From Zeus faber (lineage: Eukaryota > Chordata > Actinopteri > Zeiformes > Zeidae), in assembly GCA_960531495.1 (NCBI GenBank), contig OY482861.1, forward strand, positions 6,350,839 through 6,414,838: DNA of 64,000 nucleotides. The letters run 5' to 3'. A program made the position numbers and the translations under genes. Numbering within the stretch: the stretch's first letter is position 1; every line of letters begins with the position of its first letter. Shown piece by piece: positions 47,040 through 61,559 of the stretch. The notes below the pieces were generated by a model. That model saw nothing but the letters and a program-made list of their open reading frames with translations, searched no databases and had not been told where the DNA came from.

Positions 47040-47835
47040 CTGGAGGATGAAATAAGGAAAGCTCAAGTAAGCAAGGATGTGTAGTGGCCGCGCTCCTCGA
47101 TGTTGAAAAAGATGAGATGATATGCTGCAGAGTGAAGGGTTATTAATTAAGCTTGGCAAGTTGAAGATCAGAGGGCGAGCGTTTAATTGGGTCCCCGATT
47201 TTCTGCTTGTTAGGACAATCCAAGTCAAAATCCACTCCGACGTATCAGGGAACTGCAAGGTTGAAAATGAGAGTCCCATATATTTGATATAATACAGGCG
47301 GACCTAAGTAGACATATTTTTCACTGTTGAAGGAGCAATGTGGAAGAATGGAAGAAACACTAAAAATAGGATGTTAAAAAGGTGCGAGACGGAATTATTG
47401 ATGTAGAACAGTGGGCCCTAACATGGGTGTTTCAGTAGATAACGCAATAGCAGTAAGTTTCACTGCAAAGAAGATGGATTGGAGTTGGAAGCTGGAAATG
47501 TATGAACAAGAAATAGAGAGAGTCTGAATATCTTTGGGTTTTTAAGGCTGGTCTTTGATGCAAGGATCACACCGGCTCAGCATATTAACAAGGTAATAAT
47601 ACAGAGCAAGAAAGCCATAAATTTAATGAGATTTCCAGCAGGGTCAAAAATGGGGAGCGAGTCGGTCATCTTTACTACAAATGTATATGGCCCTTATTCA
47701 GTTAAAATTAGATTATGAAAGTGTGGCGTAATGGCACAGCATCAAGATCCGGCCTGGAGGAAATAGACAGACTGCCAGCCCTGGCCATGAGACTGAGCCC
47801 AGAAGCTCTAAAGACGTAACCAGTGAGTGGCTTTC
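47040..47835 (+). pseudogene. LINE reverse-transcriptase relic
   Basis: Heavily shifted plus-strand pieces resemble a LINE palm and thumb: VALLDVEKDEMICCRVKG near 47087, a segment with the KSKSTPTYQG-type turn near 47220, and GLVFDARITPAQHINKVI with KKAINLMRFPAGSKMGSE around 47550-47660. The LxFDxxLTWxxHI...NLMR pattern is a common LINE C-terminal signature. Completely inactive. Confidence 0.5.
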
Positions 47836-48221
47836 AAGTAGAGAAAGGAAGTATAAGGAGAAAACAATTGAGCGCGAATGACTAGATTAGCCGACAGGGA
47901 GTTCTGGATAGTCGCCCTACTACAGTAAGTCAGTACTGGAGATATTCTGGGAACATTGGAAGGAACCCATGAAAAGCTTTGGGTGGACTGGCAGTGCAGA
48001 ACACAAGTCCAGCCGTACCGCCCTGGGCACATTACAGTTGGATGCGAGCTGCTGTTAAAACACAAGAATACAAGAGTAATGTATAAAAATCACTATAAAT
48101 CACATATGACGCAACATTTATTTGCAAAATAGTTTACGCAACACAAGTAATGCAGACTCCTCCCTGCACTTAAAAATCTTAGATTGTAGTATTTATTAAT
48201 CTGTTTCTTCTTTTGCATTTT

Positions 48222-51398
<3,177 letters not shown>

Positions 51399-52375
51399 AA
51401 ACATGGACCTGTTATGGTCCTTTTCAACAAGTTATAGGTCTCTGAGGTCCCCAAAACATGTCTGAACTTTTTTGCTGAAAATACCACTCAAATTATGCAT
51501 TCTAACATGCCTCAAAACCCCTCCTGTTCCTGACGCACTCTTTCAGTGTGGCATCTCCCTCCTGAGGCCTCTAGTTCTGTGAGCCAATGGGGTTTGAGCA
51601 TGAGTAGGAGTGGTTTGTTGTATAAAGTACATAAACTTTCATTTATTTCACCTTATCAGTACACCAAAATCTGTTTCTCTGCAAATTTGAGGTAATATAA
51701 TTCAACAATCCAATTGCTGAATCTCCCCTTCTTGTTTGTTTTACTTGATGCATGGCCAAGAGTGGCAACTTTTGTTGCCACTCTTGGCCATGCATTAAGC
51801 TTGTGGGGGACACTGCACAGGTTTTTTTTTGTTTCATTCAATTAGTCAATGTCGGAAAATAAAATAAAATAAATACTGTACATCAACAATTAACAACAGT
51901 TTAATTGGTTTTGTTTGGAGAAACGCACAGCAGATTGCATGCTGCAGCCTACAGTCTATCTACCTATAGCTTTATTTTTTAGAAAGAAACACACAGCAGA
52001 ACATTTTTTTAGACACTTACATTTCACTCGTCTGCAGTTTTGTAATGGACAGTTGATATATTTATAATATATATATATAATATATAATATTCCTCTTTTT
52101 TTAAGATTTGTGCTGGTTTGTGAAGCCAACAGAGAAGTTCCTGGTGGCGCTTGAAATTTCTCCAGCTGTGGGTGGAGTTACTCAGACAGGGTGGCGATTC
52201 TAATTCTACTAAGGCACCATGTGATTTAGAAGGCTTGTTGAATCATATGTTTTGTGAAATAGGCAGCTCACAAAAAAACTGACTGGGTTGTCTTATTTCA
52301 CAGTTTGTGTGTAAGTAGGCCCATCAGAGACCCAAATGTATGCACACAAGCACTGAAAAAGTGTGTCCCCTTTAA
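51399..52375 (-). mobile_element. piggyBac-type nonautonomous element (TTAA MITE), copy 2
   Basis: It is bounded by TTAA at 51399-51402 and 52372-52375. The outer sequences are inverted relatives of each other (ACATGGACCTGTTATGG at the left; GGGGACACACTTTTTCAGTG read from the right). It is the inverted relative of the relic in MRPS2 intron 2. No transposase frame; 977 bases between and including the TTAA sites. TTAA duplication is the piggyBac hallmark. Confidence 0.7.
51748..51795. repeat. Perfect 22-bp inverted repeat (hairpin)
   Basis: The arm ATGCATGGCCAAGAGTGGCA plus AC (51748-51769) and its exact reverse complement (51774-51795) are separated by TTTT. It lies inside the TTAA-flanked element. 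Confidence 0.95.
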
Positions 52376-53335
52376 TAATGAGTAAATATAGAATAGAAGG
52401 AAATTAACATGTAAAACCTGCATTATAGACAATAGAAATGATGGAAATTAACAGGTAAAACTTGCATTACAGACTATGTACCGGTATATAGAAGAAAAAG
52501 TACACAGAAAATAAATGAAATAATCTGGTTTGCTTGTCGTAATATAGACCTAAGTAATGCTATGAAAATACACAATCCAACAGAGGTCTGTGGGTGGTAG
52601 GATAAGAGTCTGTGTCAGGTTGCCTGTTTTCGCCACTTTACAGATCCCAAATAGTTTTCAGGTGGCATCATCATCTCTAACCCAAAGATGCACTGCAGTT
52701 TGCCCTTGGATGTTGAATAACTAAAATGTTAATGTAATAAGCATCCAAGCCTTATCTCTAAGACAATAAAATAAAAGGATTGCCCTGGCTTCTTCCCATT
52801 GGAAAAACACATGGCGACACAAAGGTCAAGTGATCATCTTATCTATTGTGCAAATTGCTAAATGGGTACTTAAGCATTAAAAATAGGACACGGCAAGGTA
52901 TGAATCACAGCAATTAAAGCTGGCATGCCATTAGTTGTTATTACATGCAGTTAATATGGTAAACAGAGCTATGTGAGATTGGAATAACACTTTAGACAAA
53001 TGTGGTTATTAAATTTGTTCATCCTTTCAGGTTTTGTGGTATCCTGATTAATTTCAAGACGGAACATGCTCCAGCCTCCCCAGTAGGCATGGAGGATAGG
53101 GGGAAATGGGGACAGTCATAGAGTCTGAGACCTGCATGTACAGTGGAGTGAGCTTCTACGGGTCTCCTGTGAACTGTCTGGAGGGTGAAGTCGATACAAG
53201 CTTCCTTTTAATCACACTCCATTAGGCTATATCCCATCTTCTTTAATGTTTAATGTCTATGCAAAGAGACATGCTCTCTTCTCAGTTTCAGGTGTGAAGA
53301 ATAAGAATTGTCACCAAAATCTGACCTTTTCTGTC
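52376..53335. other. No gene seen
   Basis: AT-rich intergenic DNA. A 20-plus-base phrase around GAAATTAACANGTAAAACNT repeats at about 52402 and 52446, a small local duplication. Confidence 0.4.
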
Positions 53336-53339
53336 CTCT

Positions 53340-53760
53340 GAGTCACTCTTGCATTCGTGTCGTCATGACTGGACGATTAGAATCCCATATTACCCCTGTT
53401 TTATCACATCTGCACTTGGGTCCCTGTTCATTTTAGGATTTGTGTTTTAGATTATTCTGTTCATTTTTAAGGGTCTGCATGGTCTTACCCCTTGTTATAT
53501 CTTTGCTCTTTCAACCCCCACAGCACCTACCATAGACCTCTCAGGACCTCTGACAAGGTAAACATCAGAGGTTAATCCTCCCTAGGTCTGTGTCGCCAGG
53601 GAAATATTTGAGCATAAGGCTTTTTCAAAAACAGCCCCAAGATTCCTAACCTTATTTATACGAACAGCATTACTTTTACCCTTGCATATGCAAGGAATTA
53701 ACTTATCCCTGTTGTATACCTCTCTCATATACCCATTGTTGATGTGTAGGCATTTTGTAT
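53340..53760 (+). pseudogene. L2-type LINE C-terminal relic
   Basis: A decayed plus-strand frame near 53390-53660 keeps the spaced pattern of the L2 C-terminus: ILPLFYHICTWVPVHFRI, then YHRPLRTSDKVNIRG and a PKIPNLIY ending. Several stops interrupt it. Confidence 0.45.
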
Positions 53761-53824
53761 AAGTTATAAGTTGTATTTATTTCAGAAATATGCAGGTTGA
53801 CTGGTGGAAAAATAAGCAAGAGGA

Positions 53825-54416
53825 CTCATTAGCAAACAGTCTTTAGTTGCAACAAGTTAGGTACACAGGTTGTCAGCCAGTAGATCGGGCAAGCAAATCC
53901 GGCAAGGAATAGACAAAGGCGAGGTCCAGGAAACAAAGCAGAGATCAAAACACCAGGAGAAGGAGATACAACGAATAATGCTGGAATGCTTGAAACTAAG
54001 TACAAAGACAAACAGTCACGGATAGAGGGGAAAACACAGACTAAATACACTAGGGAGGGAAGGTTAATGGACACTTGATGGTTGATGGACACTTATCACC
54101 TGGTCCCCGGGGGCGTCCACGTATGCTGCCCACTGCTCCTGGCTGTGCCCCCGGAGGAAGGACAAGCCAGGATGCAGAGGAACCATTTCACCAGCCACCA
54201 TCAAAGCATGTGCGTGTGTGTGTGGGTGTGTGTGCAAGCATGTGTTGTAATGTGTTGTGTGACAAATAAAGACTGTTTCTTCTTTCTTCTTTTCTAATGA
54301 GGGACAGGTGAAACGAATCGGACAGGGTAGACAATCACACAGGCGGGAAATACACAAAGGCTGGAAGTGAAGTCTCTAGGGAGCAGGGCGGGACGTAATA
54401 CTACCCCCCACTGTCA
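53825..54416 (-). repeat. Gypsy LTR (minus orientation), split by a SINE
   Basis: It shares long blocks with 62785-63115, such as AACAGTCTTTA, CGAGGTCCAGGAAACAAAGC, TTGAAACTAAGTACAAAGAC and GAGGGACAGGTGAAAC. At 62.8 kb the same sequence lies directly upstream of a minus-strand gag, which identifies it as an LTR of that family. The SINE insertion at about 54068-54295 is flanked by TAATG on both sides. Confidence 0.6.
54068..54295 (+). mobile_element. SINE copy D, head-truncated
   Basis: It corresponds to the 3' half of copies A to C: GATGGACACTTATCACCTGG, GGCTGTGCCCCCGGAGGAAG, then the tail with AATAAAGACTGTTTCTTC. The tRNA-like head is absent. TAATG flanks it (54064-54068 and 54296-54300), a likely target duplication. 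Confidence 0.75.
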
Positions 54417-54805
54417 TGAACCCTCACTGAGATCAGTGTTCTTTGGTCTACTCAGTTATTCTAGTTTAGCCTTGTCAGAAAGCTCTCCTGTCGTTTCAGA
54501 TTCAGCCACTCCCCTTTGCTAAAACACCACCGAGGTTCCCCACTCTTCTCCTCACCTGCAGCTCATTTGCTCATCAGGAACTCAGTACTTATACTGGCCT
54601 AGTTTATGGGTTCTGTGCCAGATTGTCTTCACTTAGACTGAGCTTTCCAGTGTCCCATCCAGTGATCTCGCTAATACCTTGTTGATTCTCCATTTTTTTT
54701 GATCCTTTGCCTGTCTTACAGATTCTGATTCTCTACCTGCTCCTTGCCTGACTGTTTGCCCTCGCTGACGGATATCCTGGCTTTCATGACCCTGGTCTGT
54801 TTGTT
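54417..54805 (+). repeat. LTR-like sequence of another gypsy family
   Basis: Starts TGTCATGAACCCTCACTGAG and contains AATAAACCCCTGC near 54811 and a pyrimidine-rich middle, as gypsy LTRs of fish often do. Orientation is opposite to the adjacent integrase. The right border is uncertain and may reach about 54900. Confidence 0.4.
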
Positions 54806-55262
54806 CTAATAAACCCCTGCTTTGTGAACCTTAACCTGCTCTCCTGTGTTGTGCTCTTGGGTTCGCCTCTGGTCTGAGTCAGTGAGCCTAACCCCCGTCC
54901 CCTGGGCTAGTCTGGGTGGCGGCGCTGGAAGTCCTGGATGAGTTCTGCAGCCAAAATATTGCGAGGCCATCAACGACCTCTCCTCAGGGCTGTACCTCTT
55001 CCAGTCCACCAGGTACTGACTTCCACGGCCACGACTATGAACTGCCAAGAGACGCTTGATAATATAAACCGGTCCCTTCATCAGGGGGTAGCGGAGGCCT
55101 GGAGGTGGGAACCAAGGAGTGGGGGGGGGCGTTGGCCAGATTAGGTACTTTCTCCAGGTGACCGGTTTCTGGGAGACAAGACAGTGTAGACTGGTCTCCA
55201 GCTCCTGGTTCAGTCGCTCGGTCTGACCGTTAGACTGGGGGTGCTACCCGGAAGAGAGGCTA
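54806..55262 (-). pseudogene. Gypsy (chromovirus-type) integrase C-terminus with chromodomain
   Basis: On the minus strand, after SNGQTERLNQELETSLHCLV (about 55245-55186), the frame breaks and resumes as GPVYIIKRLLAVHSRGRGSQ then YLVDWKRYSPEERSLMASQY (55075-54955). The aromatic YLVDW...Y.PEE.S pattern is a chromodomain, found at the end of integrase in chromovirus-type gypsy elements. The rest of pol is absent here. The tail of the frame (to 54806) runs through LTR-like sequence and is not original. Confidence 0.75.
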
Positions 55263-55299
55263 ATGGTGGCGCTGAGAATAGAACAGAAAGCCTTCATAG

Positions 55300-57605
55300 T
55301 TATTCATGACGCTTCTAATGATGTGAGGATGAGGCAATTGGAGATCACAAAATGCAACATAGCTAGTACTTGTGCTCTGGCCAGAAAGATGAGTCGGCAC
55401 CAAGTAACCGTCTCTGGTCCCTTGTCTGCAAGAGGCAATGATGAGTGGCAATGAAATAGATTAGACTCGCTTAACTGGTGGCTGGCTATGTTTTGCAGAG
55501 ATCAGGGACTCCCCTTTGTGGATAACTGGCTCTCCTTCTGGGGGCAACCCGACCTGATAAGGATGGATAGCATTCAGCCTAACGGGAATGGTCGCGTCAC
55601 TCTTTCTAGGAACGTTGATAATGTTTAAGTCAAGCATGACATCTCACTCGAGAGCAGGTCTGGACACAGGTGGTAGAGGTTCAGTTGGTTTTACTTCTCA
55701 GACTTTTTTCTCTCCTAATCACAGTGTTAGTAGAATTCCCAGCATTTCATACCAGATACCCACAGTATCAATTTCCCGCTGTGCCTAGCGTATCTCAAAA
55801 CACAAACCAGGCTCTAAATAATGCAATCTTACTAAAATGAATACCAGGGAAGGGAATGGGGGTGAAGGGCATCGGTCAGCCTACTTTAATAAGAATTGGT
55901 CTGATGAATATCAGATCACTTCCCCTCTAAGCATTATTAATCTTAGTTAATGATTTGATCATAAATTGAGACTATAATCTTGACATGATGGGTCTATATG
56001 AGACTTGGTCAAAGCCAAATGATTTCTTACCACTAAATTAAGCTTCTCCTCCGAACTATGTTAGGTCTTATGTTGCACATCCATCCAAGAAAGGTGGTGC
56101 GTTGCCCTTATCTCTAAATCTAATATGAGCCTCAATCCTAAATTGAACATTGATTTTAAAACATTTCTGGTTCTACGGTTCTTAACACCACTGCCAATTT
56201 TCCTAGTGACCACTGCCAATTATTCCAATTTACAGAGCTTCTTAGAATAATTCTCTGACTTTTTTTCTCACATGATAATGCACACAGATAATATATCAAT
56301 TATGGAGGAGTTTACTATTCAAGTACTAACCCTGGGGCATTGATTCCTATAATATAGTGGTTTTCTTCAACACCTCTGCTACATCTGACCACTATTTCAT
56401 ATGATTTGAAATGTTAATTCACTGCCAACATTCTGAACAAGACCAGAGCTATAGCAGCCGTCACATTAGTGCCTTTAGTACTACTGCAGTTTCTGACCAA
56501 TTGCCCACAGCTATTGCTTCCTTTCCATTTTACAAAGGTCCCATTAATAACCTCACAAACTAATTTAATGCGGCCCTCCATAATGCTTTAGACACAGTGG
56601 CACCACTAAGAATAAAATTGCGTGTCAGGAAACCAACAACTTGGTTTACAGATGAGACCAGAGCACTTAAGAAATCCTGTAGGAAAGGAGCGTAAATGGC
56701 GTGCAATTAAGCTTAAAGTATTGCCCCCCATGCCTGAAGTGTTCTGTCAGGCATGTGGCGATAGTTTGCTGAACTTCAAATTATCTCTTTCATTAGCCAA
56801 AGCGAAGTATTTCTCTTGGTTAATTTGTCTTCATGAAAATAATCCTAAAACTTTATTTGATACGGTAGCTATGTTAACCCAACAACAGCCTTTTCTCAAC
56901 AGTTCCCCCTTTACAGCTAATGAGTTCATGTAATTCTTTACTCAGAAAATTTACCTTATAAGAGAAGAGACTTAAGGCACTCGGCCTTAACCCCAATCTA
57001 ATTCTTTCAATAGTGAGACAGGAACAGCCACAAAGGCAGATGGTAAATATATAACCTTTTACACCAAAACAGACAGCATGCTTTACATTATTAACTAATC
57101 TCTCTCCTCTGGCACTGTACCTACGGTTTTTAAGACAGCCACGATTACTCCCTTACTTAAAAAACCCAAACTCCCCCCTGAGAGTCTTGGAAACTTAATG
57201 GCAGTCTCAAATGTCCCCTTAATCTCCAAAATTCATGAAAAAGTTGTAGCACAACAGATTACTGATCCAGATTACTGATGTCCATTCAGAACACTCCACG
57301 TCACTGAGACGGTCCTCACAAAAATGGTTAATGACCTTTTACTAGCAATGGACACCAACAACTCATCAGTAGTACTATTTCTCGACCTCAGCACTGCTTA
57401 TGATACTGTAGATCATGATACATTAATTGGCATTAGAGGTTTGGCACTTTCCTGGTTTAGATCTTATCATTCAGAGGGGACGCACCATGTAATTCAAGGC
57501 AATGACCTATGAGTATTGTAATGTTACTTTCTGGGTCCCACAGGGATTGGTACTTGGCCCTTTGTTATCTGGTGTCTATATTACTACTTGGAAATATCAT
57601 ATGCA
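55300..57605 (+). mobile_element. L2-like LINE relic
   Basis: Plus-strand fragments in order: endonuclease part with GLYETWSKPNDFLPLN near 55990 and VAHPSKKGGALPLSL; a middle part with SLSLAKAKYFSWLI and NNPKTLFDTVAMLTQQQPF (56622-56933); and reverse transcriptase with LFLDLSTAYDTVDHDTLIG (57373-57430) and VPQGLVLGPLLSGVY (57537-57580). It stops abruptly at about 57605, where the gypsy LTR begins, before the catalytic YADD box. The left border is approximate. Confidence 0.7.
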
Positions 57606-57990
57606 AATATCACTGAGGGGCTCAGGGGCGTGGATAAGCGTGGCTGCTAGATGTTGGAAGTCAGTGTGTGGTAGACGGATGCTTCCCACTTCAGTATCCG
57701 CTGTGTCTAGTTGAGCTGACTGGCCAATCATGGTGGCTGGGAAGTTTTCTTATGTGTCTGTTTGCCTTTCAGTGAGGGAATCCCCGGGTAGAGATCGGGA
57801 GGGTGCACTCCGAAACCCGAGTGTGCCACGACCCACACCAGGAAAATACCCTGAACGTTTCTGTGTTTTATGTTAACCTTTATGATTACCACTGCAATGA
57901 AACACTTTCTGTTAAACTATTGCCGCAAACCTCCAGCCGAACCAGTGTCACTCTCCATCCTTCCGCCTGAACTGGGGTAGCAAGCTTGCT
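57606..57990 (+). repeat. 5' LTR of gypsy copy 2 (Gmr1-like)
   Basis: From GGGGCTCAGGGGCGTGG to AGCAAGCTTGCTAGAG, about 385 bases, with the shared CTAGTTGAGCTGACTGGCCA core. It is followed by GTGGCACAGTTGGCAGGATC, the start of the internal region. The 3' partner at 60537-60724 has lost its left part. Confidence 0.7.
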
Positions 57991-60536
57991 AGAGTGGCAC
58001 AGTTGGCAGGATCAGAGGGGACATAAGTGTACAGGATGGAGCGATCCTGGCTGGAGAACCTGGTCGTCCGCCTGGCCCAGATGCAGGAGGCGCAGAGGGC
58101 AGTCCTGCAAAAGCAGACCCAGACACTCTAGGCAATGGCGCAGACCCAGTCGGACAGCGGATGACCTGCAAGGACGCTGCCGAGGTGTTGGACCGCTTAC
58201 TGGACGTCATTCCTGGCCGGCATTCTTGGCGGGACGGCCAGCTGGGTCCGCTGTTATTGTCCTGCCAGCCTGGAAGCAGCTCTTGTCCTGGCAGAGGATC
58301 ACCTGGTGACCTACACCCACCCTGCTGCTGGTGACCACGATCCAGCCGGATGTCCGCCTCTCCATTTGCCCCAGGACCTATGAGGGATTCGCCTGGTCCG
58401 CAGTCCGTCCTGGCGGCCCGGAGGAGGGTCGCCACGTTCAAAGCATTTGTTAAGGCAGCGGTTAGTTCCCGCCTTTCGCACCCCTTGTTATTAGGAACAG
58501 ATTGGCCTGGGTTTGGAGCGTAAATGCAGTTAGCTGGGGGCGTACGTTCATGGATGGTAGGGACCTGGGAGTACTGCGTAGTGCATGATGGCAGTGAAGA
58601 CTTGTCCGAGGTTGCTGAGGGGGCTATTGAACAGGTTATGAAAATTGACGGGGAGTTGGTGCACCCGGAAGCTGTGCTCCCTCACCCGTACTTTTAAGTG
58701 ATTAGGGACAGGTTATATCAGGTGAGCCGCCAAACACCCAATTATTGGTACCGAAAAGCCCTTGGGAAATGCTTTTCCAGGTGGCTCACCATAACCTGAT
58801 GGTCGGTCACCTCAGGCATGAATAAACACTGCATAGGATAATGGCACGCTTTTACTGGCCGGGTATTTGTGTGGAGGTGCATAAGTGGTTCCCTGCCAGC
58901 TATTTAAACTGCCAGCCATGCCAAAAGCACCATTGAGGCCCCTTCCCTTGGTAGAGGTTCTGTTCAAAAGGCTAGGTATGGATCTCACTGGGCCATTAGT
59001 CCGTAGTGCACATGGCTTTGTGTTAGTCCTGGAGGACTAACACAAGGAGGACTAACACAAGGACTACGCAACACAATACCTCAAAGCAGTGCCTTTGCAC
59101 AATATCTCCGCGAAGTGTTGGGTAAGCATTGTTTCAAGTCATCTCCTTGGTCGGGTTCTGAAAGAAATCCTGACCGACCAGGGCCCCTCCTTTATGTCAA
59201 GTACACTTCGGGAACTGTACGAGCTGTTGGACGTCCGCTCAATTCAGACCAGCGTGTACCATCCCGAGACCGATGGCTGGGTGGAGTGGTTCAATAAAAT
59301 GCCGTAAAACATGGTTTGTAAGTTTGTGCACGACCATAGCCAGAATTGGGATAAATTGTGGAACCCTCTGTTGGGTGCATTGCGGGATGGATCTTCTCCC
59401 TTTGAACTCCTATTCAGCTGGAGACCCAGGGCGGTGCTCTAGCTAATTAAAGAAAACTTGGAGGAAGGGCCTAGCACCAGTAAAATTGAAATTCAATATG
59501 TTATGGACCTGCGAGCAAAACTCCATACCATGTGTCATCTGTCACAGGAGCATTTGCTCTAGGCCCAGGAATGTCAGCAGCGGCTCTATGACAAAGGGGC
59601 ACTACTGAAACAATTTTCACCGGGAGACAGGGTGCTGATTTTACTCCCGACATCCAGCTCTAAAATACTCGCCAGGTGGCAAGGACCCTTCGTGGTCACA
59701 CTGCGAGTTGGGGAAGTGGATTATGAGGTCCAACGAGGTGACAGGGGTGGGACAACTCAGGTTTATCACCTTAACCTCCTAAAAGCTTGGAGGAAGTAAA
59801 AGTCCTTTTACCTGGCAATCTCAGTGATCAGGACAGACAAGTTGGGTCCGGAGGTTCCAAAAGCGACCAATCAGACTCCAGCCCTTTCAAGTGACCATCT
59901 CTCACCGGGCCAGGCTGTGGACATGTCCATGTTACAACAGCAGTTTGTTGACATGCTCTCTCCCCTCCCAGGCTGCATTTCACTCATACACCACCATGGA
60001 GAAACAACCGTGGGTGTGAAAATATGCACCCGGCCGTACTGCCTGCCCAAGCATAAATGCAAAATTGTGCAGGCAGAATTGAAGGCCATGCTGGAAATTA
60101 GGTTAATAAACGAGTCTACCAGTGACTGGTGTAGCCGCTTTGTGCTAGTTAACAAGCCTGGTTGGTCTATTAGGTTCTGTATAGACTACCGGAAAATTAA
60201 CAAAGTGTCAAAATTTGGCATATATTATATGCCTCGGGTGGACAAGATCCTAGACAGGTTAGGCAGCACTACATTTTTTGCAACACTGGATTTAACAAAG
60301 GGCTATTGGCAGATTCCCTTGTCTCCAGAGGCCAAAGAAATCTCGGTCTTCTCTACTCTGTTCGGGTTGTACCAATTTATTACACTACCGTTAGGGTTGT
60401 TCAGGGCCCCAGACCCCTTTCAGAGACTCATGGACCGGGTCCTGCATCTGCATGTGGCATACGCCACATATGATGATGTCATCATCCACAGCGACAGCTA
60501 GGGGCGGCACATGCAGCAGGTCTGGGCAGTGCTCAA
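57991..60536 (+). mobile_element. Ty3/gypsy retrotransposon copy 2 with integrase upstream of reverse transcriptase (Gmr1-like)
   Basis: Domains on the plus strand: a shifted gag (58030-58440); the integrase zinc-finger side with KIDGELVHPEAVLPHPYF near 58640; integrase core with EILTDQGPSFMSSTLRELYE and SIQTSVYHPETDGWVEWFNK (59150-59300); the integrase C-terminus with FSPGDRVLILLPTSSSKILA and VYHLNLLKAWRK (to 59797); then, 27 bases on, the reverse-transcriptase frame. Integrase before reverse transcriptase is opposite to ordinary gypsy and is the order published for Gmr1-group elements. Ribonuclease H is deleted. Stops in gag and integrase show it is dead. Confidence 0.8.
59824..60501 (+). 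pseudogene. Gypsy reverse transcriptase, truncated
   Basis: A 225-codon open frame. Motifs in order are KAMLEIRLINESTSDWCSRF, RFCIDYRKINKVSKFGIYY, TFFATLDLTKGYWQIPLSPE and LPLGLFRAPDPFQRLMDRVL, all classic for Ty3/gypsy. The catalytic YxDD box reads ATYDDVIIHSDS, so the second residue is lost or shortened (usual form YLDD). It ends at a stop at 60499-60501 and then runs directly into LTR sequence, so thumb and RNase H are missing. Confidence 0.85.
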
Positions 60537-60724
60537 GTCCCTGTGTCTAGTTGAGCTGACTGGCCAATCACGGCAGCTGGGAAGCAGCTTTCTCATGTGT
60601 CTGTCTTTTAGTGAGGGAATCTATGGGCAGGGATCATGAGGGTGTGCTCTGAAACCGGGGGTGCAACGACGGAAAAAGACCCCCAACATTATTGTGTCTG
60701 TTTTATGTTAACCTTTATTATTAG
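60537..60724 (+). repeat. Partial 3' LTR of gypsy copy 2
   Basis: Begins TGTCTAGTTGAGCTGACTGG and follows the 5' LTR as far as TTATGTTAACCTTTAT, where a SINE starts. The fusion of reverse transcriptase to mid-LTR marks an internal deletion. Confidence 0.7.
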
Positions 60725-61105
60725 GTGGTGGTGGCACGGTGGCGCAGTGCATTGCATTGCACTGTTCTGCTGCCTCACAGCAAGAAGATCCTGGGTTCGA
60801 TTCCCGCCTGGGGCGCTGTTGGCACCGTGCTCCGGCGGGTTATCTCCCAAATAGGAGCCTTTCTGTGTGGAGTTTGCATGTTCTCTCCGTGCTCACATGG
60901 GGTTTCCTCCACCTCACGTCAGTAAGGGCCCCCCTCAAAAACATGCACCCATCATGGTCTGACCAGCGATGGACACTTATCACCTGGTCCCCGGGCGCGT
61001 CCACGTATGCTGCCCACTGCTCCTGGCTGTGCCCCCGGAGGAAGGACAAGCCAGGATGGGTCAAATGCAGAGGATCCATTTGGCCATCAGGCAATTGGGC
61101 AAATG
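60725..61105 (+). mobile_element. tRNA-headed SINE, copy C
   Basis: Head GGTGGCACGGTGGCGCAGTG with A-box-like sequence, B box in CTGGGTTCGATTCCCGCCTG, body identical in layout to copies A and B, then GGTCAAATGCAGAGGATCCA. The 3' tail is missing. It is inserted in the gypsy 3' LTR. Confidence 0.8.
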
Positions 61106-61555
61106 CCAGAAGGGCTGCCCTACTATGGGCCGCCGAATCCCTGGCCCGGCCCGAGTAGACTGTGTGGCATGTTGGGTGGGCCCATAACATGTTTTAGCAT
61201 AATAATAGGTTTGAGCGTTAGTACGATGTCACCTTTAAAGCATTACCATGCCTTACACACAATTGTATATATACCACCTAGGTCACACAGTAATTACTGT
61301 CATGGTTGATAGTACAATTTCAGTCATGATTCAAATAAAACCATTAAATGAATTAAATAATTTTGAAATGTGTTGGTTGAGTAGTTGTTCTACTTGCACG
61401 CTTACAGTTAACGTTACAACATGCAGGTGTATGGGTAATACATGCTGCGTCATCAATTACTGCCAAAAAATCATCAGTCATAAGTCATCATCAATCACTT
61501 ATCGACAATTTCTGACTCTTCCCGTCACAGTCTCGACTGCTGAGTGCTAATTCTC
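61106..61555. other. No gene seen
   Basis: Short intergenic stretch between the SINE and the minus-strand gypsy relic; no motif recognised. Confidence 0.35.
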
Positions 61556-61559
61556 CAAA

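Noticed and set aside
51748-51795. Hairpin as a microRNA gene
   Set aside because: Perfect arms with a 4-base loop and no longer flanking stem do not resemble a typical pre-miRNA; it sits in a MITE. Kept only as a structural finding.
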